DNA of 64,000 bases from Macrobrachium rosenbergii (GCF_040412425.1 NC_089762.1:26800891-26864890); one strand, 5' to 3'. Numbered from the stretch's first letter, positions 40,335-53,246 are shown. The notes: generated from the sequence alone by a model not told the origin. Made by a program: numbers and translations.

Positions 40335-40589
40335 ATTCAGTGGCTTATGCGAAGGTGCTGGTTCTTGATCAGAGAGTATTTCCGCCATTGCACCCCTACC
40401 CTTCCCTGGCTCCAGCCACCCCAAGGAACACATTTCCCGTGGATCAACTAAATTATAGGGATTTTGTGAGTAAACGCGTCTATTACTTCAACGTTGCATT
40501 AGCATACGTGCGTAAAAGAACGGAAAGTATAAGTGCAAGCGCCTGTACGTATTTTTATTAAGTATTTGGTTAGTGACTTACCTGATGCA

Positions 40590-40637
<48 letters not shown>
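40590..40637. repeat. (CTA)n microsatellite
   Basis: About 15 CTA units followed by AATAATAAT. Confidence 0.97.
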
Positions 40638-40638
<1 letters not shown>

Positions 40639-41211
40639 ATAATAATAAAGATGATTATCATAATGTTCATAATACTGAAGAAATTAATCCTCATTACGAT
40701 TATTTTTTAAGTAAGACCACAGTTAAAACATTTTTGGAAATACAAGCCTTTGGTTTTCCGTAATGCAATACGAATTTCATATTATTTATAGATTGCTAGA
40801 GGGTGTCATGGATATTTCCTCCTATTAGTATAAATAGTACACATGATTATTTATTCAGCCTTCCATCTACCTGCCCTTCATCTCTTCACTAATGTACCTA
40901 TAATGACGAAAATAAAGGTAATATAAGAGAGGGGCGAAATAGCATATTCTAAACTTAGTTACGGTCCTCACCGCCCCAGAAGCTCGAACCTCAATGCCTT
41001 CATTCTGCATTCACTTTTATACGGACCAGAGGTTCCACTAACGTTGTGCACTGAATGACATCGGGAAAATATAAGGATGCAAACTGCATTTTATAAGTGG
41101 AAGGTCATTTTGAACATTTTAAAAATGAATTCCTTTTGTAAAACTTTCGCTTCCTTGTACGTCATATGATTTTTTAACATGAATAACAATCTTTCTGCTT
41201 AAATTATCCAC

Positions 41212-41213
<2 letters not shown>

Positions 41214-41286
<73 letters not shown>
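41214..41286. repeat. (CT)n microsatellite
   Basis: Uninterrupted tract of about 36 CT units. Confidence 0.97.
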
Positions 41287-41290
<4 letters not shown>

Positions 41291-43020
41291 TAGCGGAGGC
41301 AATAAATCTCACTAAATGGGGGCCATTATCTTAAGCAGAGAATAAAGTTGGGCTATGCAAACGAAAAATGGAGGTCTTTGCAAAAGCTAAAATAACTAAG
41401 ATGGAGCAGCGCTGCTGAGAACAATGGTGCAATGAAAAAGAAAAATGCAGCGCTTTTGGTATGTTAGAATTAAGGAAAAACAAAATGAGGGAAATGAACA
41501 CTATGGACGGGAAGAAAAGTCTGGGTCTCAAGGAAAAGCAACGGTATGAAAAAGAAGCATTATAGAAAAGAACCGCCAGCATGTATAATGTAAATAAACG
41601 ATAGGCTATTGAATAAGTAAAAGCAGCAATGTGAAAAAGAAAAGTAAAAGGATAAAAAGGGAAAAGTAGCATCATGAGAAAACAAAAAGTGGATTACATA
41701 AATGAAAAATAGCCTAAATCAACAAGAACAGTAGCAGCATGCCCAGTGAAATGCAGCATTACGAAGGACAAAGCAGCATCATATTACATAAACTCTAAAC
41801 TATGCAAAAGCAGTAGAATTATGCAATGTAAAAGCAGCCTTCCAACAAGGAGAAACAGCACCAACCAAAACAAAACCACACACACACACACGTGCACAAA
41901 AGGGAAGAGCAGTCGTCTGAACAAAAAAAAAGCAGCAGCTCTATACGGATGGAAACCAGAAGTAAGCAAAATGAAAAAGAAGTAGCACAATGCAAAATAC
42001 AAAGGTTGGCCATGCCATTAGGCAAATAAGCGGGTCGCACCGCACTTGGCTCCGTAATCATAAGACTTCTGCTGCCGTAAGACGTCATCGCGCGTTACTG
42101 TGGTTCCTACCTTAAAAAGAAGCGGGGGGGAGGTAATGCTATTTAAGCTGTGCATGCTCCGCTCAAGCACTGGGGAACAATGCTGCCATGAACACCGCCT
42201 GTGTTATTGCATATTTACCCGGATGTGCAGTGGAAATGTTGATTGCATAAAAAACTCAAGAATTCTGAGAAATAAGAAAGCGTGGATATTGGAACTTCTG
42301 TTAAGACTTAAATAATGAAGACACAATGAGAAATTCAGGAAATATAAAAAATACACTAAAGGGTTAAAACAGTCTTCGCTTGAGGAATTAGTAAAACTAA
42401 ACTGCGAAAGAAACGGAAATGCGACCTCTGCATGTGCAATGGAAAGCAAGCAAATACAGTCATACTGCCTGGCGTAGTTTCACATGCAAATACAAGAGCA
42501 TTTAAGCAATCTGGCACCTGCGTGGATACGAACAATCACGCAATGCAAAACGCTGGCTAATTTCAGCTAATTTGTAAGAGAGGTCTCTTGCTGGCTGTGA
42601 AGCTGCATATTTCTTTCTTTTTTCCTCTTTTTCTTTTGATATACCGCCTCGGTATGTAAAGCAGTCCGATGATGATGATCAATGTCTTCCTCTGACTCGG
42701 TAAAAGCCAAGAATAACAACGCTCACCCCCTTTTCTTAAAGCACACCCTTCCCTCTCCAAACACCTACCTCCCTGTCTCCCTTCCCCCAAACGCCCTCAT
42801 TCGCCCACCCAGAGTCCCCTCCAGGCACATTTCCATCACCTTTAAATGTCGAAATCGAGGATGCCATTAAAGCATATGTGCTTTCCGATGGATGTTTCCG
42901 AGTCTGGAAGTGTTAATCAAGAACTCGTACCCTTTGACGGTCGCTGATCCTTTTTCGCTCTGAACATTTTCGGAGTCAACGGTTCTTCCCGCAATACTGT
43001 GCCAAAGTGGCGTATTATGA
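41287..43020. other. Unassigned stretch, AGCAGC-rich in part
   Basis: From about 41400 to 42000 the plus strand is rich in scattered AGCAGCA and AAAAAGAA words (for example GCAGCATTA, GCAGCAT, AGCAGCC), suggesting an old eroded simple repeat. Frames on both strands show no domain. Confidence 0.4.
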
Positions 43021-43024
43021 ATAA

Positions 43025-43320
43025 AATAGAATACAATACAGAATTTAGGCCAAAGTGTTGGAACCTATGCGGCCATTCAGCGCTGATACGTAAATTGACA
43101 GTAAAAAGGTCTGAAAGGTGCGACAGGAGGAAAACTATGAATCAATTGTTAGGAGAAGGTGGAAAGTAAGATGGAAGAAAGAGACTACGAAAGGAGGTAG
43201 AGTAATTGGAACGAAAGGGGTTGCTGCTAAGAGCCGAAAGGACGCTGCAAAGAACCTTAAGTAATGCCTACATTCCACCGTTTCAGGTTCACTGACAGCA
43301 CTTACCTCCTTCGGAGGGCG
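43025..43320 (+). repeat. Dispersed ~300-bp repeat, copy 3 of 5
   Basis: Shares TTTAGGCCAAAG, the GATGGAAGAAAGAGA block, GGTTGCTGCTAAGAGCCGAA and TAATGCCTACATTCCACC with the other copies, in the same orientation. The 5' hairpin arms are AGTGTTG and CAGCGCT, which still pair fully if G-U pairs are allowed. Confidence 0.85.
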
Positions 43321-43475
43321 TATTATGAAGGCTTCCCAAAATTAGAAAAAGCAAGCTAGCATAAAGAAACTTCGAATCATAATGCAAGGTGACAATTTAA
43401 CCAATTTTACCGAATGCGTGCGTTCTCGTTAATATTTGTTGTGTAGGCGAGGCGCGTTTGCCCCTTGGCTTGCTT

Positions 43476-43477
<2 letters not shown>

Positions 43478-43524
<47 letters not shown>
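43478..43524. repeat. (GA)n microsatellite
   Basis: Uninterrupted tract of about 23 GA units. Confidence 0.96.
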
Positions 43525-43527
<3 letters not shown>

Positions 43528-44146
43528 CGCTCGTAAAACGGTTACAAATGCGCGTAATACATTCACTACCGTCAAGGTTGCAGCATTTAAGTTTGTATTG
43601 TAATAAACGCATTTCTACAAAGGCATGCTTCAGCACACACAAACAATGACACGCACAAGCGTACATTTTGTGCGTAGAATCATCTATAAACATACTAATG
43701 CAAGCATTTACCAGGCATTTCTAGGCAGCATAAGAACTGTTACTTAACAAAGACATAAAAGGAAAAAAAATTGTTGCCAACGACCTTTGTTTTCGAACAT
43801 TCAAATAACAGACTTTGTACGTGCGTGAGTGTACCCTGTGACATACATAGTTCTTACGCATACGAACAGACTAAATGCATTCGAGACTTTTGTTATAGAA
43901 GCAAAAAACGACAAAATCGTATGCATGATATTTTCTCTTTAACAATGAAGCCTTGTTTTCTCGGCTCATTACCCCTCAATTACATTAAACTATTCTTCTG
44001 TCCTCTAACGCTGCGTTTTTGGGAAACATATCACATTAAGTCCATTCTTTCTCTTGTCAATATTACTATTATTATCATCGATTTTCTTACTTTTATCATA
44101 TATTTTTGCATAAACTGAGAATTTTTCTTTGCATATTTTTGTAGGC

Positions 44147-44148
<2 letters not shown>
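43525..44148. other. Unassigned non-coding stretch
   Basis: A 115-codon plus-strand frame (43771-44118) starts from an ATG-like region but shows no domain or family pattern. Nothing named. Confidence 0.35.

Positions 44149-44236
<88 letters not shown>
44149..44236. repeat. (TTA)n microsatellite
   Basis: About 29 TTA units in an uninterrupted run. Confidence 0.97.
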
Positions 44237-44237
<1 letters not shown>

Positions 44238-44508
44238 CAAAGGTTTTGTCTTGGTTCTGAAAGACCAGTCAGTAAAACGAATTATGCTACCGGACTGTAC
44301 CAGGTATGTACTGTATTGCTTTTTAAATAATCCTTTATAGTGCAACGCTGCCTTTCAACTAAGAGGAGTCAAAATTTCGCCGAGAAGTGGAAGGCCAATA
44401 GACGAAAACCAACTGAAATATATGTATGCTAAAAAGACGATGTTTAACATCTAAACTGAAGAGGTTCCATGGTAATGAAAATCAATATTCAGATACTATG
44501 GTAGTATA

Positions 44509-45889
44509 CAGGGTGTTTCGAAATTAGAGCGCCCCCCCGCCCCTCTACAGCATAAACTAAAATTGATATGGACAAAAACAAAAGTAATTCAGAACAGGTA
44601 TTTATTTAAGTTTCTCTCTGTGTATTTAATATTTTGTGTGGCCTCCATCTGCCTGTACCACAGCCTGTATTCTTCAGGGGTATGATTTCAGCAAATCGCA
44701 AAAAAGCTGAGACTCAAACTCCATTTCCCTGAGCACTTCGATCACCTCTCTTCGCAGGTCGTCGAGGCTTGGTATACCATCATAGTTCACTGTGCGTGCT
44801 TCAACACGATCCTTTAAGATACTACCAATGTTTTCACACACATTAAGGTCAGGGGAGCTACCTGGAAATTCACTTGACGAGAAGAAATCGCTACCACTGT
44901 TTCGAAGCAGCTCTTGTGTCTGAAGAGCCTTGAAACATGGTGCCTTATCATGCAAACATGTGACTTCTTCAACAGATAACACATTGTCAGGATCTTTGAG
45001 GAAAGGAAATACTTCACCAGTAAGCACATTTTCTCTAAAGTATTTGCCATTCCATGACTGTCCTTTTTCTTTGATGATCCACATTAACCGTTTGGCTGTG
45101 AAACAGAGAAAAATTCCCAAACATTCAGGAAATTTCACCACTTGGTGATGGTGATAGCGCACATCATCGCTGATATCATCCAACTTTGCAGCCCAAATGA
45201 TATAATTTTTATGATTTGGCTTCCTGACTCTGTAAATGAAGAATTCATCTGATGCGGGAACATGGAGAAAGCCAGCTTCATCTCAATCTTTAAGAAATGA
45301 ACCACAAAACCATGCACGGTCTTCTCTCTGTTGCTGAGTGATGTTGGGCTTGCTGAAACATGAAATGGCTTGATACCAGATTTTTTCAACTCATGATATA
45401 CAGCACTATAACTTCTCTTCTTTCCCCTTTTTGTTTCTAGTTCAAGCGCCAATTTATGTAAAGATTCCTTGGTCTACCCACTGCCTCAGCTATGATGTCT
45501 TTTGACTTCTGAGAAAGGACTTCAGGCCTTCCAAGATTCTCACTCTTTTCGTGATGACAGTCATATGGATTTTTGTTCCAGTTTATTTTAACAAAGGATT
45601 CATCTCTTTTAATGTATTTAGCTATCCAGGAACGTGAAATGAAGGATGCACCAGCATCCTTGGCCTCTCTGAAGGTTATAGTCCGGATTCGGTCAATCCA
45701 TCTGATTTCCTCCGTTAGCCATGGCTGTATCTAACTCCATCACTTAGTCTGAAAATACAAGAAATGTAAAATGAAAAGTAGCTTAATAGAAACTTAAAAT
45801 AATGTACTTGGAGATAGGCTATAGCAGAAAACTTCAAAACTTTCCATTTTTTCTGTGGAGGTGGGGGGCTTTAATTTCGAAACACCCGG
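44509..45889 (-). mobile_element. Tc1/mariner-type DNA transposon, 1381 bp
   Basis: Inverted ends: the left end begins CAGGGTGTTTCGAAATTAG and the right end, read on the minus strand, begins CCGGGTGTTTCGAAATTAA, followed on both sides by a short C-run. Each end is flanked by TA (44507-44508 and 45890-45891), the target duplication used by this superfamily. The interior carries a minus-strand transposase relic with the expected helix-turn-helix then DDE order. Length and structure fit a complete element with a dead transposase. Confidence 0.92.
44674..45740 (-). pseudogene. Tc1/mariner-type transposase, disrupted
   Basis: Encodes the enzyme that would cut and paste the surrounding element. 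From N-terminus to C-terminus: a helix-turn-helix segment open from 45718 to 45438 (LTEEIRWIDRIR, SRSWIAKYIKRDESFVKINW); a middle part in a different frame (about 45452-45300, with KRSYSAVYHELKKSGI); and a DDE segment open from 45282 to 44674. In the DDE segment the candidate catalytic residues are the Asp of ASDEFF, the Asp of LHDKAP and the Glu of DLNVCEN. 37 residues lie between the second and third, so the spacing is DD37E-like rather than the DD34E of classical Tc1. Defects: a TAG closes the first segment, there is a one-base shift near 45330, and a TGA at 45283-45285 stands where a Trp codon is likely. Not functional in this copy. Confidence 0.88.
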
Positions 45890-45891
45890 TA

Positions 45892-47780
45892 TAGTAGAAA
45901 AACAGATTCATTTTCAAAAGGCAGAGTAACACGCAATAGAAAACAGATAATGGAAACTAGCGTAACAGACTTCGTGTTGAGATCTGACAAGAAACCACCT
46001 ATTTATCAGTGAGACAATGCAACGTAGAGCTACGTGACACCTTTGATAGCTATTGAGTGGCCAAACAACTGAATGATTTTCACTGGGGGAAAAAGAGATT
46101 CATAAAATGTCGTTGTACTCTCAACGACAATAGAGAGAATCGTTAAAAACTGCTGTAAATATACTCTTACTAACTAAATCCTTCATGAAAAGCAATGTTA
46201 TCTAGATTCATTATCTCATTATGCATGATAGAGGCAGCTTTCACGAAACATGGGTATATATTGCTGAAGGATATTGGCGTTGTTGTAAAAATGGCACGAG
46301 GTAATATTAAATAAATGGTGGCATATAATTTTCATCACAGTAGTATTTATGAAATGGCAGTTTAATATCCACTAATCCACAAACCTCACAAATGGTAGTT
46401 AACCATCCAGAGTGCAAAGAAAGTTCTTGGCCAAAATTCACTGAATAAGCCAACCTTTCGGACAGCGGGTTAGAAAATTCTGAAAGTTTAGGGTCGACAT
46501 TCACTAGGTTTAAATAACATTCCGTGATTCATACACCAAGCCTCCATAAAGAAATTTAAATTCCTACGGCAAATATTACTCCCAAGAGCACATAAATCAG
46601 CATTAACGAAGCAAAGTATCACTTTGCAAAAATATCACCAAGACCACTATACTGCAATCAGAAGACAAAAAAAACTAATACTTATAAAACTTCCTGACAG
46701 ACAATTATTTATTCTACAATAAAAGAAAGAATCCATGGTATACATTGAGCTGCAGGAACCTGAAATGACACCATCTTGACCTTGAATTTAAAACATAGCA
46801 ATCTAGATTGTCAAGAAATACTTATATTAAAGTCTGTAACAATTACGGACAGACACTGGGGTACAGCAAAAGCATAAGAGTATTAGGGAAAGAAAAAGAT
46901 TCAGCAATAGTAACGAAGAATTCAGGGAAGACTTCAGTTCAGCGTATAAAACGATCAGGTAAGGTAAGTTCAAAATAACTAGAAAACAGAAAACTGGATG
47001 AAAAGACTTTCCTATACATGTAAGGAAATTTTCTGGTTGGCCAACTGAATGGAAAACTCCGTTCAACACAAACACACACACACACAAAAAAAACAGTATT
47101 TTTGAGAGACATTTTTAACATAGGCAGTGTTTCATATTTCGAAACATAACCAAAGCAAATAAAATATTTTGGAAGATAAAGAGTACTAACTAGAACATTT
47201 TAGTGCTTAGTGCTGTAAACACAGATCTTAAAAAAACGAAATAAAAAATCATTCCGAATACATGGATAACTAAAATGGGTCCCGTTTAGCAACAGGTTTT
47301 CCCAGCCAGCAAAAAAAAAAAAAAAAATAAAAATAAACTTGACTAAATAATTGGCAATTTCTCTTCAATCACTTCAAAGGTAAAACTGAAATTATGTAAA
47401 TAAAGATTATTACAAACTCGACATTAATGTAACTGAATACCAGGACGGGCAAAATCACGCGTCTTAATATCCAAAAACACCCAAAAGACAGAGAATTAAC
47501 TAACACTGTAATGACTAACGCAAATAATGAAGGAAGTACTTGAGAAAAAAAGAAGTCCCACCCTAAAACCTAACCATGAAAGAAAAGGTTAAAAAAAAAA
47601 AAAAAGGTTACGCACGAACAGTCACCCCACCACCTTGAGACATACCCCTTCCTCCCCTCCTTTCTCTTGCAATATAACAGTAAGGTTCTCCATCAGCATA
47701 TCAAATCGCTCTACTTCAAGGGCCGCCTTTCCTCCCCCTTCCCACCCCCACGTCTCTCTCTCTCTTTCTCTTAAAATCCT
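45892..47780. other. Unassigned non-coding stretch
   Basis: A-rich, with A-runs near 47310 and 47592 and short frames without domains. Nothing named. Confidence 0.4.
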
Positions 47781-47781
47781 A

Positions 47782-48086
47782 TAGAATAGAACTGAATAAA
47801 GAATTCAGGCCAAGCGCTGGTACCTATGAGGTCAAACAGCACTGAAATTGACAGATAGTAAGATTTGAAAGGTGTAACAGGAGAGAAAAATCCTCGCAGT
47901 TGCATCTCATGAAACAATTTTTAGAAAGGGTGGAAAATCAGATGGCAGAAAGAGAATATGAACGGAGGTACAGCAAAAGAAATGAGAGAGGATGCAGCTA
48001 GGGACCGAAGGAACGCTGCAAAGCCCCTTAATTAAGGCCTACAGTGCACCACTTGAAGTGCACTGACAGCACTACCACACTACGGG
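47782..48086 (+). repeat. Dispersed ~300-bp repeat, copy 4 of 5
   Basis: Same block order and orientation as the other copies. The 3' hairpin is strongest here: CAGTGCAC and GTGCACTG (48042-48065) form a perfect 8-bp stem around an 8-base loop. The middle retains GTGTAACAGGAG and GAATATGAACGGAGGTACAG. Confidence 0.87.
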
Positions 48087-48572
48087 ATTAAAACTGTATG
48101 CCTATGTTGATCTAAGCAGGGAATTATGTACCTGTTGACAGTCGGCTGCAGTGGGTCACAGTCAGGCTATATTAACAAAAGTAAGAAACGCGAGCGACCT
48201 GAGCTTCATCAAAATTTTTACAATCACATGACAACTACAAACATCCGGGCTTCAACAAGGCAATCCCCAACTCATTGCGTGAAACTATTCATTAAATATT
48301 ATCTCTTTCTCTCTTAAACTATTAGTTAGAACAAACTAATAATTCCCTTTCAATTTTCGTAACTTCTGGCGTCTCTCTTGAACGATAAAAGTGCTGCAGA
48401 ATGGTAGGAGCTGAAAGACTAAAATCGACACTTATATCGAAAACCCTAGTTTTGGGGGATTTCACTCTTTGCAATAACAACGAAGTATGTATATATATGT
48501 CAGTATTATATTTTAACTGTTGTGAAGAAGGGCAGTGTTTAATTCCGTCCTACCATGCATGCCCTTTGTGGA

Positions 48573-49072
<500 letters not shown>

Positions 49073-49146
<74 letters not shown>
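49073..49146. repeat. (TA)n microsatellite
   Basis: About 36 TA units between the right arm of the inverted repeat and the first SINE-like copy. Confidence 0.97.
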
Positions 49147-49147
<1 letters not shown>

Positions 49148-49497
49148 GAAATTTTTATCACACCGTGATTTATAAACAATCATGAAGCTACAAATGTCGT
49201 TTAATATCTAATTCACGCTACTTCGGGAATATCCCCGATGTGGAATTATCACCGAAGGAGAATTTTTTATAAGTGATGAATGGAGCGGTACCACCGGGTC
49301 TCAATCCCTCGACACAGTACCTTCCAACAACTCCAGTCAGCAGTCAAACCACTGAGCCATCAAGAGAGGTATAAGTTAATGCCGAATCTGCCATAATTAT
49401 TTACCCGTCGAGAGCGGGAAATTGTACTTAGCTTCGGCATTAACCCACCTCCACAATGATAGCTCACTGGTACGTTTGGAACATGCAGCTCTTATTT
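49147..49497 (-). repeat. tRNA-derived SINE-like repeat, copy 1
   Basis: On the minus strand an A-box-like ATGGCTCAGTGG (near 49349-49362) is followed about 45 bases later by a B-box-like GGGATTGAGACCC (49296-49308), in the tRNA spacing. The tail-side sequence includes ATAAATCACGGTGTGATAAA, next to (TA)n. A second copy starts exactly 351 bases further on. Confidence 0.72.
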
Positions 49498-49765
49498 TGA
49501 AATTTTTATCACACCGTGATTTATATATAGTCATGCAGCTACAAATGTCTTTTTAATATCCAATTCATGCTACTTCAGGAATATCTCTAATGGGGAATTA
49601 TCAACGAAGGGAATTTTTTTATAAGTGATAAATGGATAGGTACCACCGGGTCTTGATCCCTCGACACAGTACTTCCAACAACTCCAGCCAACAGTCAAAC
49701 CACTGAGCCACCAAGAGAGGTATAAGTTAATGTCGAATCTGCTGTACTTATTTACCCGTCGAGAG
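49498..49765 (-). repeat. tRNA-derived SINE-like repeat, copy 2 (shorter)
   Basis: Head-to-tail with copy 1 and similar throughout: same A-box-like ATGGCTCAGTGG (mutated to GTGGCTCAGTGG here) and B-box-like GGGATCAAGACCC. It lacks the 83-base outer part of copy 1 (49415-49497) and stops at GAGAG before TATA and a T-run. Confidence 0.72.
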
Positions 49766-49879
49766 TATATACATATATTTTTTTTTTTATAAATATTGCT
49801 GTTCGACCTCTCTCCTTTAATCTGTAGGAATAGAATTAAAACCAAAAGGAAAAGAAAGACAAGACAAGACAAAGCAGCA

Positions 49880-50957
49880 AACAAGGACTAGCTTCTTCCC
49901 TGGGAGCAAGGGAGGGAAAGCTAACTGTGTATTGTTATTGTGTTCAAAACTCAACCGTCTTAGTAGCTGATAGGTTAGTATTAGAGACCTATCCAACAGG
50001 GAGGGTCTCGCCAGGCCCTCTTTAGTTAGGGTGTCCTGTAGCCTCGTTTTCCTCTGTACATTGTATCAGCGATGTTTTTTTTTTGTCATTTTTCAGACTG
50101 CCGCATGCCATGAAGGGGCTGGTTGTCCGAAAACAAGCCAAACCCCAAGCATGCTGTCCCAGGTCAGAGAGAAGCCGGCCATCACGCAGAGAGGGCACAC
50201 AGTGGTAGTACCCCCACAATTTTTCTTTGTTTCTTTACTTAGTGGAACATGTTAGTTACATTACCAGACCCTGGGCATCAATTGCAAGTGAGCGCAAGCA
50301 TTCTACGTAAGGTAGGTCTGATAATGACAATTAGTCCCCGTTCTTTTGCTATTTCTCCCACTGTATTTCTTTCCGTTTAATTTCCCCCTTCTCAGCCATT
50401 GACTAAAGATCCTGGTGGAACCATATTTCCTGTAATATGAAGTTGTGTATACAAATATAATTAGTGTTGCCTAGTGAGATTGTATAAGATATTCCCCATG
50501 CAGTAACTAAGATTTAGGGAGGGGTCAATTGTAAGTAATCCTCAGGCAGGCCTTGAGACCTGATCAAACCTTTGCTTGGAAGAGGAATGGTCTTTAATAT
50601 ACTAGAGAACTGCTTACAAGAGCGCTACTAGAACTATCAGCTGTTGTGTTATAACCTAAGTAGGAGAAATATTACTGTGTCCAAAGGGGCTCATGTAAAT
50701 TCCATCACTGTAACAATTCATTTTCTTTTGTTGGACTAGGTGGGTAATCAATGGGTTTTATTTAATTAATTTGTTCCAGAATAAATCGAAATATTCAGTA
50801 ACCTAGTTCCTACTGGCAACCTAATCTAACTAAGTTAATTGTCTGTCTTTTGGGGTAACTTCCAGTCTTAATTGATAGGATTGCGTGGGTCTTCAGTATC
50901 ACAAGGCTGCATTAATCAGAGTAAATAATAATTAAACTCATCCACCGAATGACTCCT

Positions 50958-50958
<1 letters not shown>
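49880..50958. other. Unassigned stretch with GC-richer exon-like block
   Basis: At 50072-50092 a T-run leads into TCATTTTTCAG, a good splice-acceptor pattern. It is followed by about 125 bases of clearly higher GC (50093-50218) that stay open in one frame (TAACHEGAGCPK, VREKPAITQRGHTVVVPP) up to the stop after 50252. I recognise no family. An exon, an LTR-like segment or an unnamed repeat are all possible. Confidence 0.3.
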
Positions 50959-50962
<4 letters not shown>

Positions 50963-51032
<70 letters not shown>

Positions 51033-51050
51033 CATATATATATATTTATA
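50963..51050. repeat. (TA)n microsatellite
   Basis: About 60 bases of pure TA and then TA-rich sequence, abutting the 5' end of the ~2-kb repeat. Confidence 0.96.
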
Positions 51051-51051
51051 T

Positions 51052-53080
51052 ATACTAGCTGACCAACCCGGTGCTGCTCGGAAAAACTCTGCATGACATT
51101 CGATAAACTATCTCTCTTTCTCTCTCTCTCCCCTAACACCCCTCCCCTCTCTCTTCCTCTCCTTTCACTCTCTTTCTCACTCTCTCCCAACACACCCATT
51201 CACTATCATAGAATTCAACAATCTTAGGCCGTGTATTCGCGATCTAGTTTACCTGTCATTTCTTCTGTCAGTTCATCGAAAGTGCCACAAAAGTTTGTGG
51301 GCGGAGACAGTCCACTTTACTGGAACAGATGAACTGATGGTATTTTACCTAAATAATTTCCGACCGACTGGACAGGTAATTGCACATGTGGACAGGTTAG
51401 CATCAATTTCGTGACAGTTTGCCGCTGTATTTCATCTGGGAGGTATCTCACTCTCTGATAAGAATATGAATAAATTTTGTACAGACGTTATTCAATTCAC
51501 GGTTAGACACTTCAATACCATTTCTAGGCCCTTATTAGTCCAAATCATACACCAAAAATTTAAAACAATATTTCCATGTGATAAAGACAATTTGGTATAG
51601 GCCTAGGCCAATATGTCTTTTTATATGTGTCACTATAATGAAAGTAAACTTCACTGTCCAATTCATAAAAAGCTGAACCAGCCCCTTAGTTCTAATTTAA
51701 ACTCACCCATTAATATTAATAAACGTCTTTTTTTAATAAGAAATATTTAGTCTGTACCCTGTTACGCCTTTTTGCTTCTTTCCTATTACCAAATGAATTG
51801 CTGCAAGAGTTAGCCTTCCACCCTCTCATCATATAAAAAAAAAGTGGCAAGGCACTTTCCTATACGGCTAACTTCAACTTGTAACACGTGTTCTTTATAT
51901 TGGTTTCACGGACGTTTTTAACATAACATAATAAATTACAACTCATTATCTTTACAATGACATCAAATTCCTTAACGTAGAATCAAGTATAAAGTTACAC
52001 GGATCGTTAGAAAAAATGACCGCTAAGCATGTAAGTACATCATCTATAAACTTGGTCAATTCGTACCTTTGGTAATACCGTAATCATGAATCAAACAAAA
52101 TCTTTCCTTTCTTGGATGAATGTTCGGCAATCAGTTATTTATTGTTCTGAATAAATGTGTGTTGATAAAAGATAGAAACTGATAAAAGATAGAATATATA
52201 TCAATCTAATATATAACCATAAACAATAGTTCTATTTTCCTCAATGACGGGAGTACTACTTACTGTGTATGATTACATAAGTAAAAGGTACGAAACTGAC
52301 ATGATGTGTAAGCTGTGAGCACTTCGACGTTTCTCGACGTGCAATAGTTGCCATTTCTTAATTTAATACCTCTTTGCGCCGTTATTTACCCTCCATACAC
52401 GTAAATTCTGCAAGTGCCTTTCGGAAAAGATTTCCAAATGTAATGATCTACATTCCTGTAGAGTTTTAATCTAGAATTTTCAGTCATTATCTTCCAAGTA
52501 ATCAGTACCAAGCAACGTAAAAATAAACTCATCTTCCGTATACAGTAAAGTGTTTTCCCAATTCGCACGATAATTATTTCCAACTGTCAACCGCTGGAGT
52601 GTCAAGGTGATATTTCGATTATTCCAGACCTCATTTAAAACGGCCTTACAACGAAATGCGTCATTATAACGAAATACTTCACCGTAACGTCAAGAAGCAG
52701 TCGCTATAGTGAATTCCGAAGGTAAAGACGAGGAAACTAATGAGGAAATTCGCATTTATCGGGCTACCATAGTCTGAGGGTTTGCAGTGGGAGGAGTTTA
52801 ATGACGTCGCCAACCGAAAAGTTGGGGCTTTCCACCCAAGTTACTGGCGACTCCCATAACGTTACTAAAGAAAAGGTGAACTAAAAACGAAAATTTCATA
52901 TGTTTTGTCTGTGTTTATATGTCTGTCATGGAGTAGGGGTTTGATTTTGAGTTATAAACCTTTCTGGGGTGACATAAAGGCCGTGTGCAAAATTTTGTCT
53001 GGGTCTGTCAAGCGGTTTGGATTTCTATAGTGGACAAACAAATATACAAACATTCACTTTTATATATATAAATAAATATA
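51052..53080 (+). mobile_element. Putative ~2-kb non-coding interspersed element, (TA)n at both ends
   Basis: Begins ACTAGCTGACCAACCCGG and ends with CTATAGTGGACAAACAAAT, ATACAAACATTCACTTTTAT. Both end types resemble those of widespread invertebrate interspersed repeats (recalled, family not named). It is flanked on both sides by TA tracts. There is a CT-rich block near 51110-51185 and no reading frame over about 65 codons, so any mobility would need enzymes in trans. Confidence 0.5.
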
Positions 53081-53084
53081 AATA

Positions 53085-53154
53085 AATATTATATATGTAT
53101 ATATAAATATATATATATATTTATATTTATGTATATATATATATATATATATAC

Positions 53155-53243
<89 letters not shown>
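53085..53243. repeat. (TA)n microsatellite
   Basis: TA-rich from 53085 and pure TA from about 53161 to 53243, at the 3' end of the ~2-kb repeat. Confidence 0.97.

Positions 53244-53246
<3 letters not shown>

Noticed and set aside
40097..40561. 154-codon plus-strand frame
   Set aside because: Its middle is a (CT)n-encoded Ser-Leu run, and the flanking parts show no domain, codon bias or splice context.
43771..44118. 115-codon plus-strand frame with hydrophobic C-terminus
   Set aside because: The hydrophobic end is AT-rich Ile/Leu/Phe coding next to the (TTA)n region. No family pattern.
49880..50958. Solo LTR of a retrovirus-like element
   Set aside because: It starts near TGTG and ends near AACA, with an AATAAA-like word inside. 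No target duplication, second LTR or primer-binding site was seen, so it was not called.
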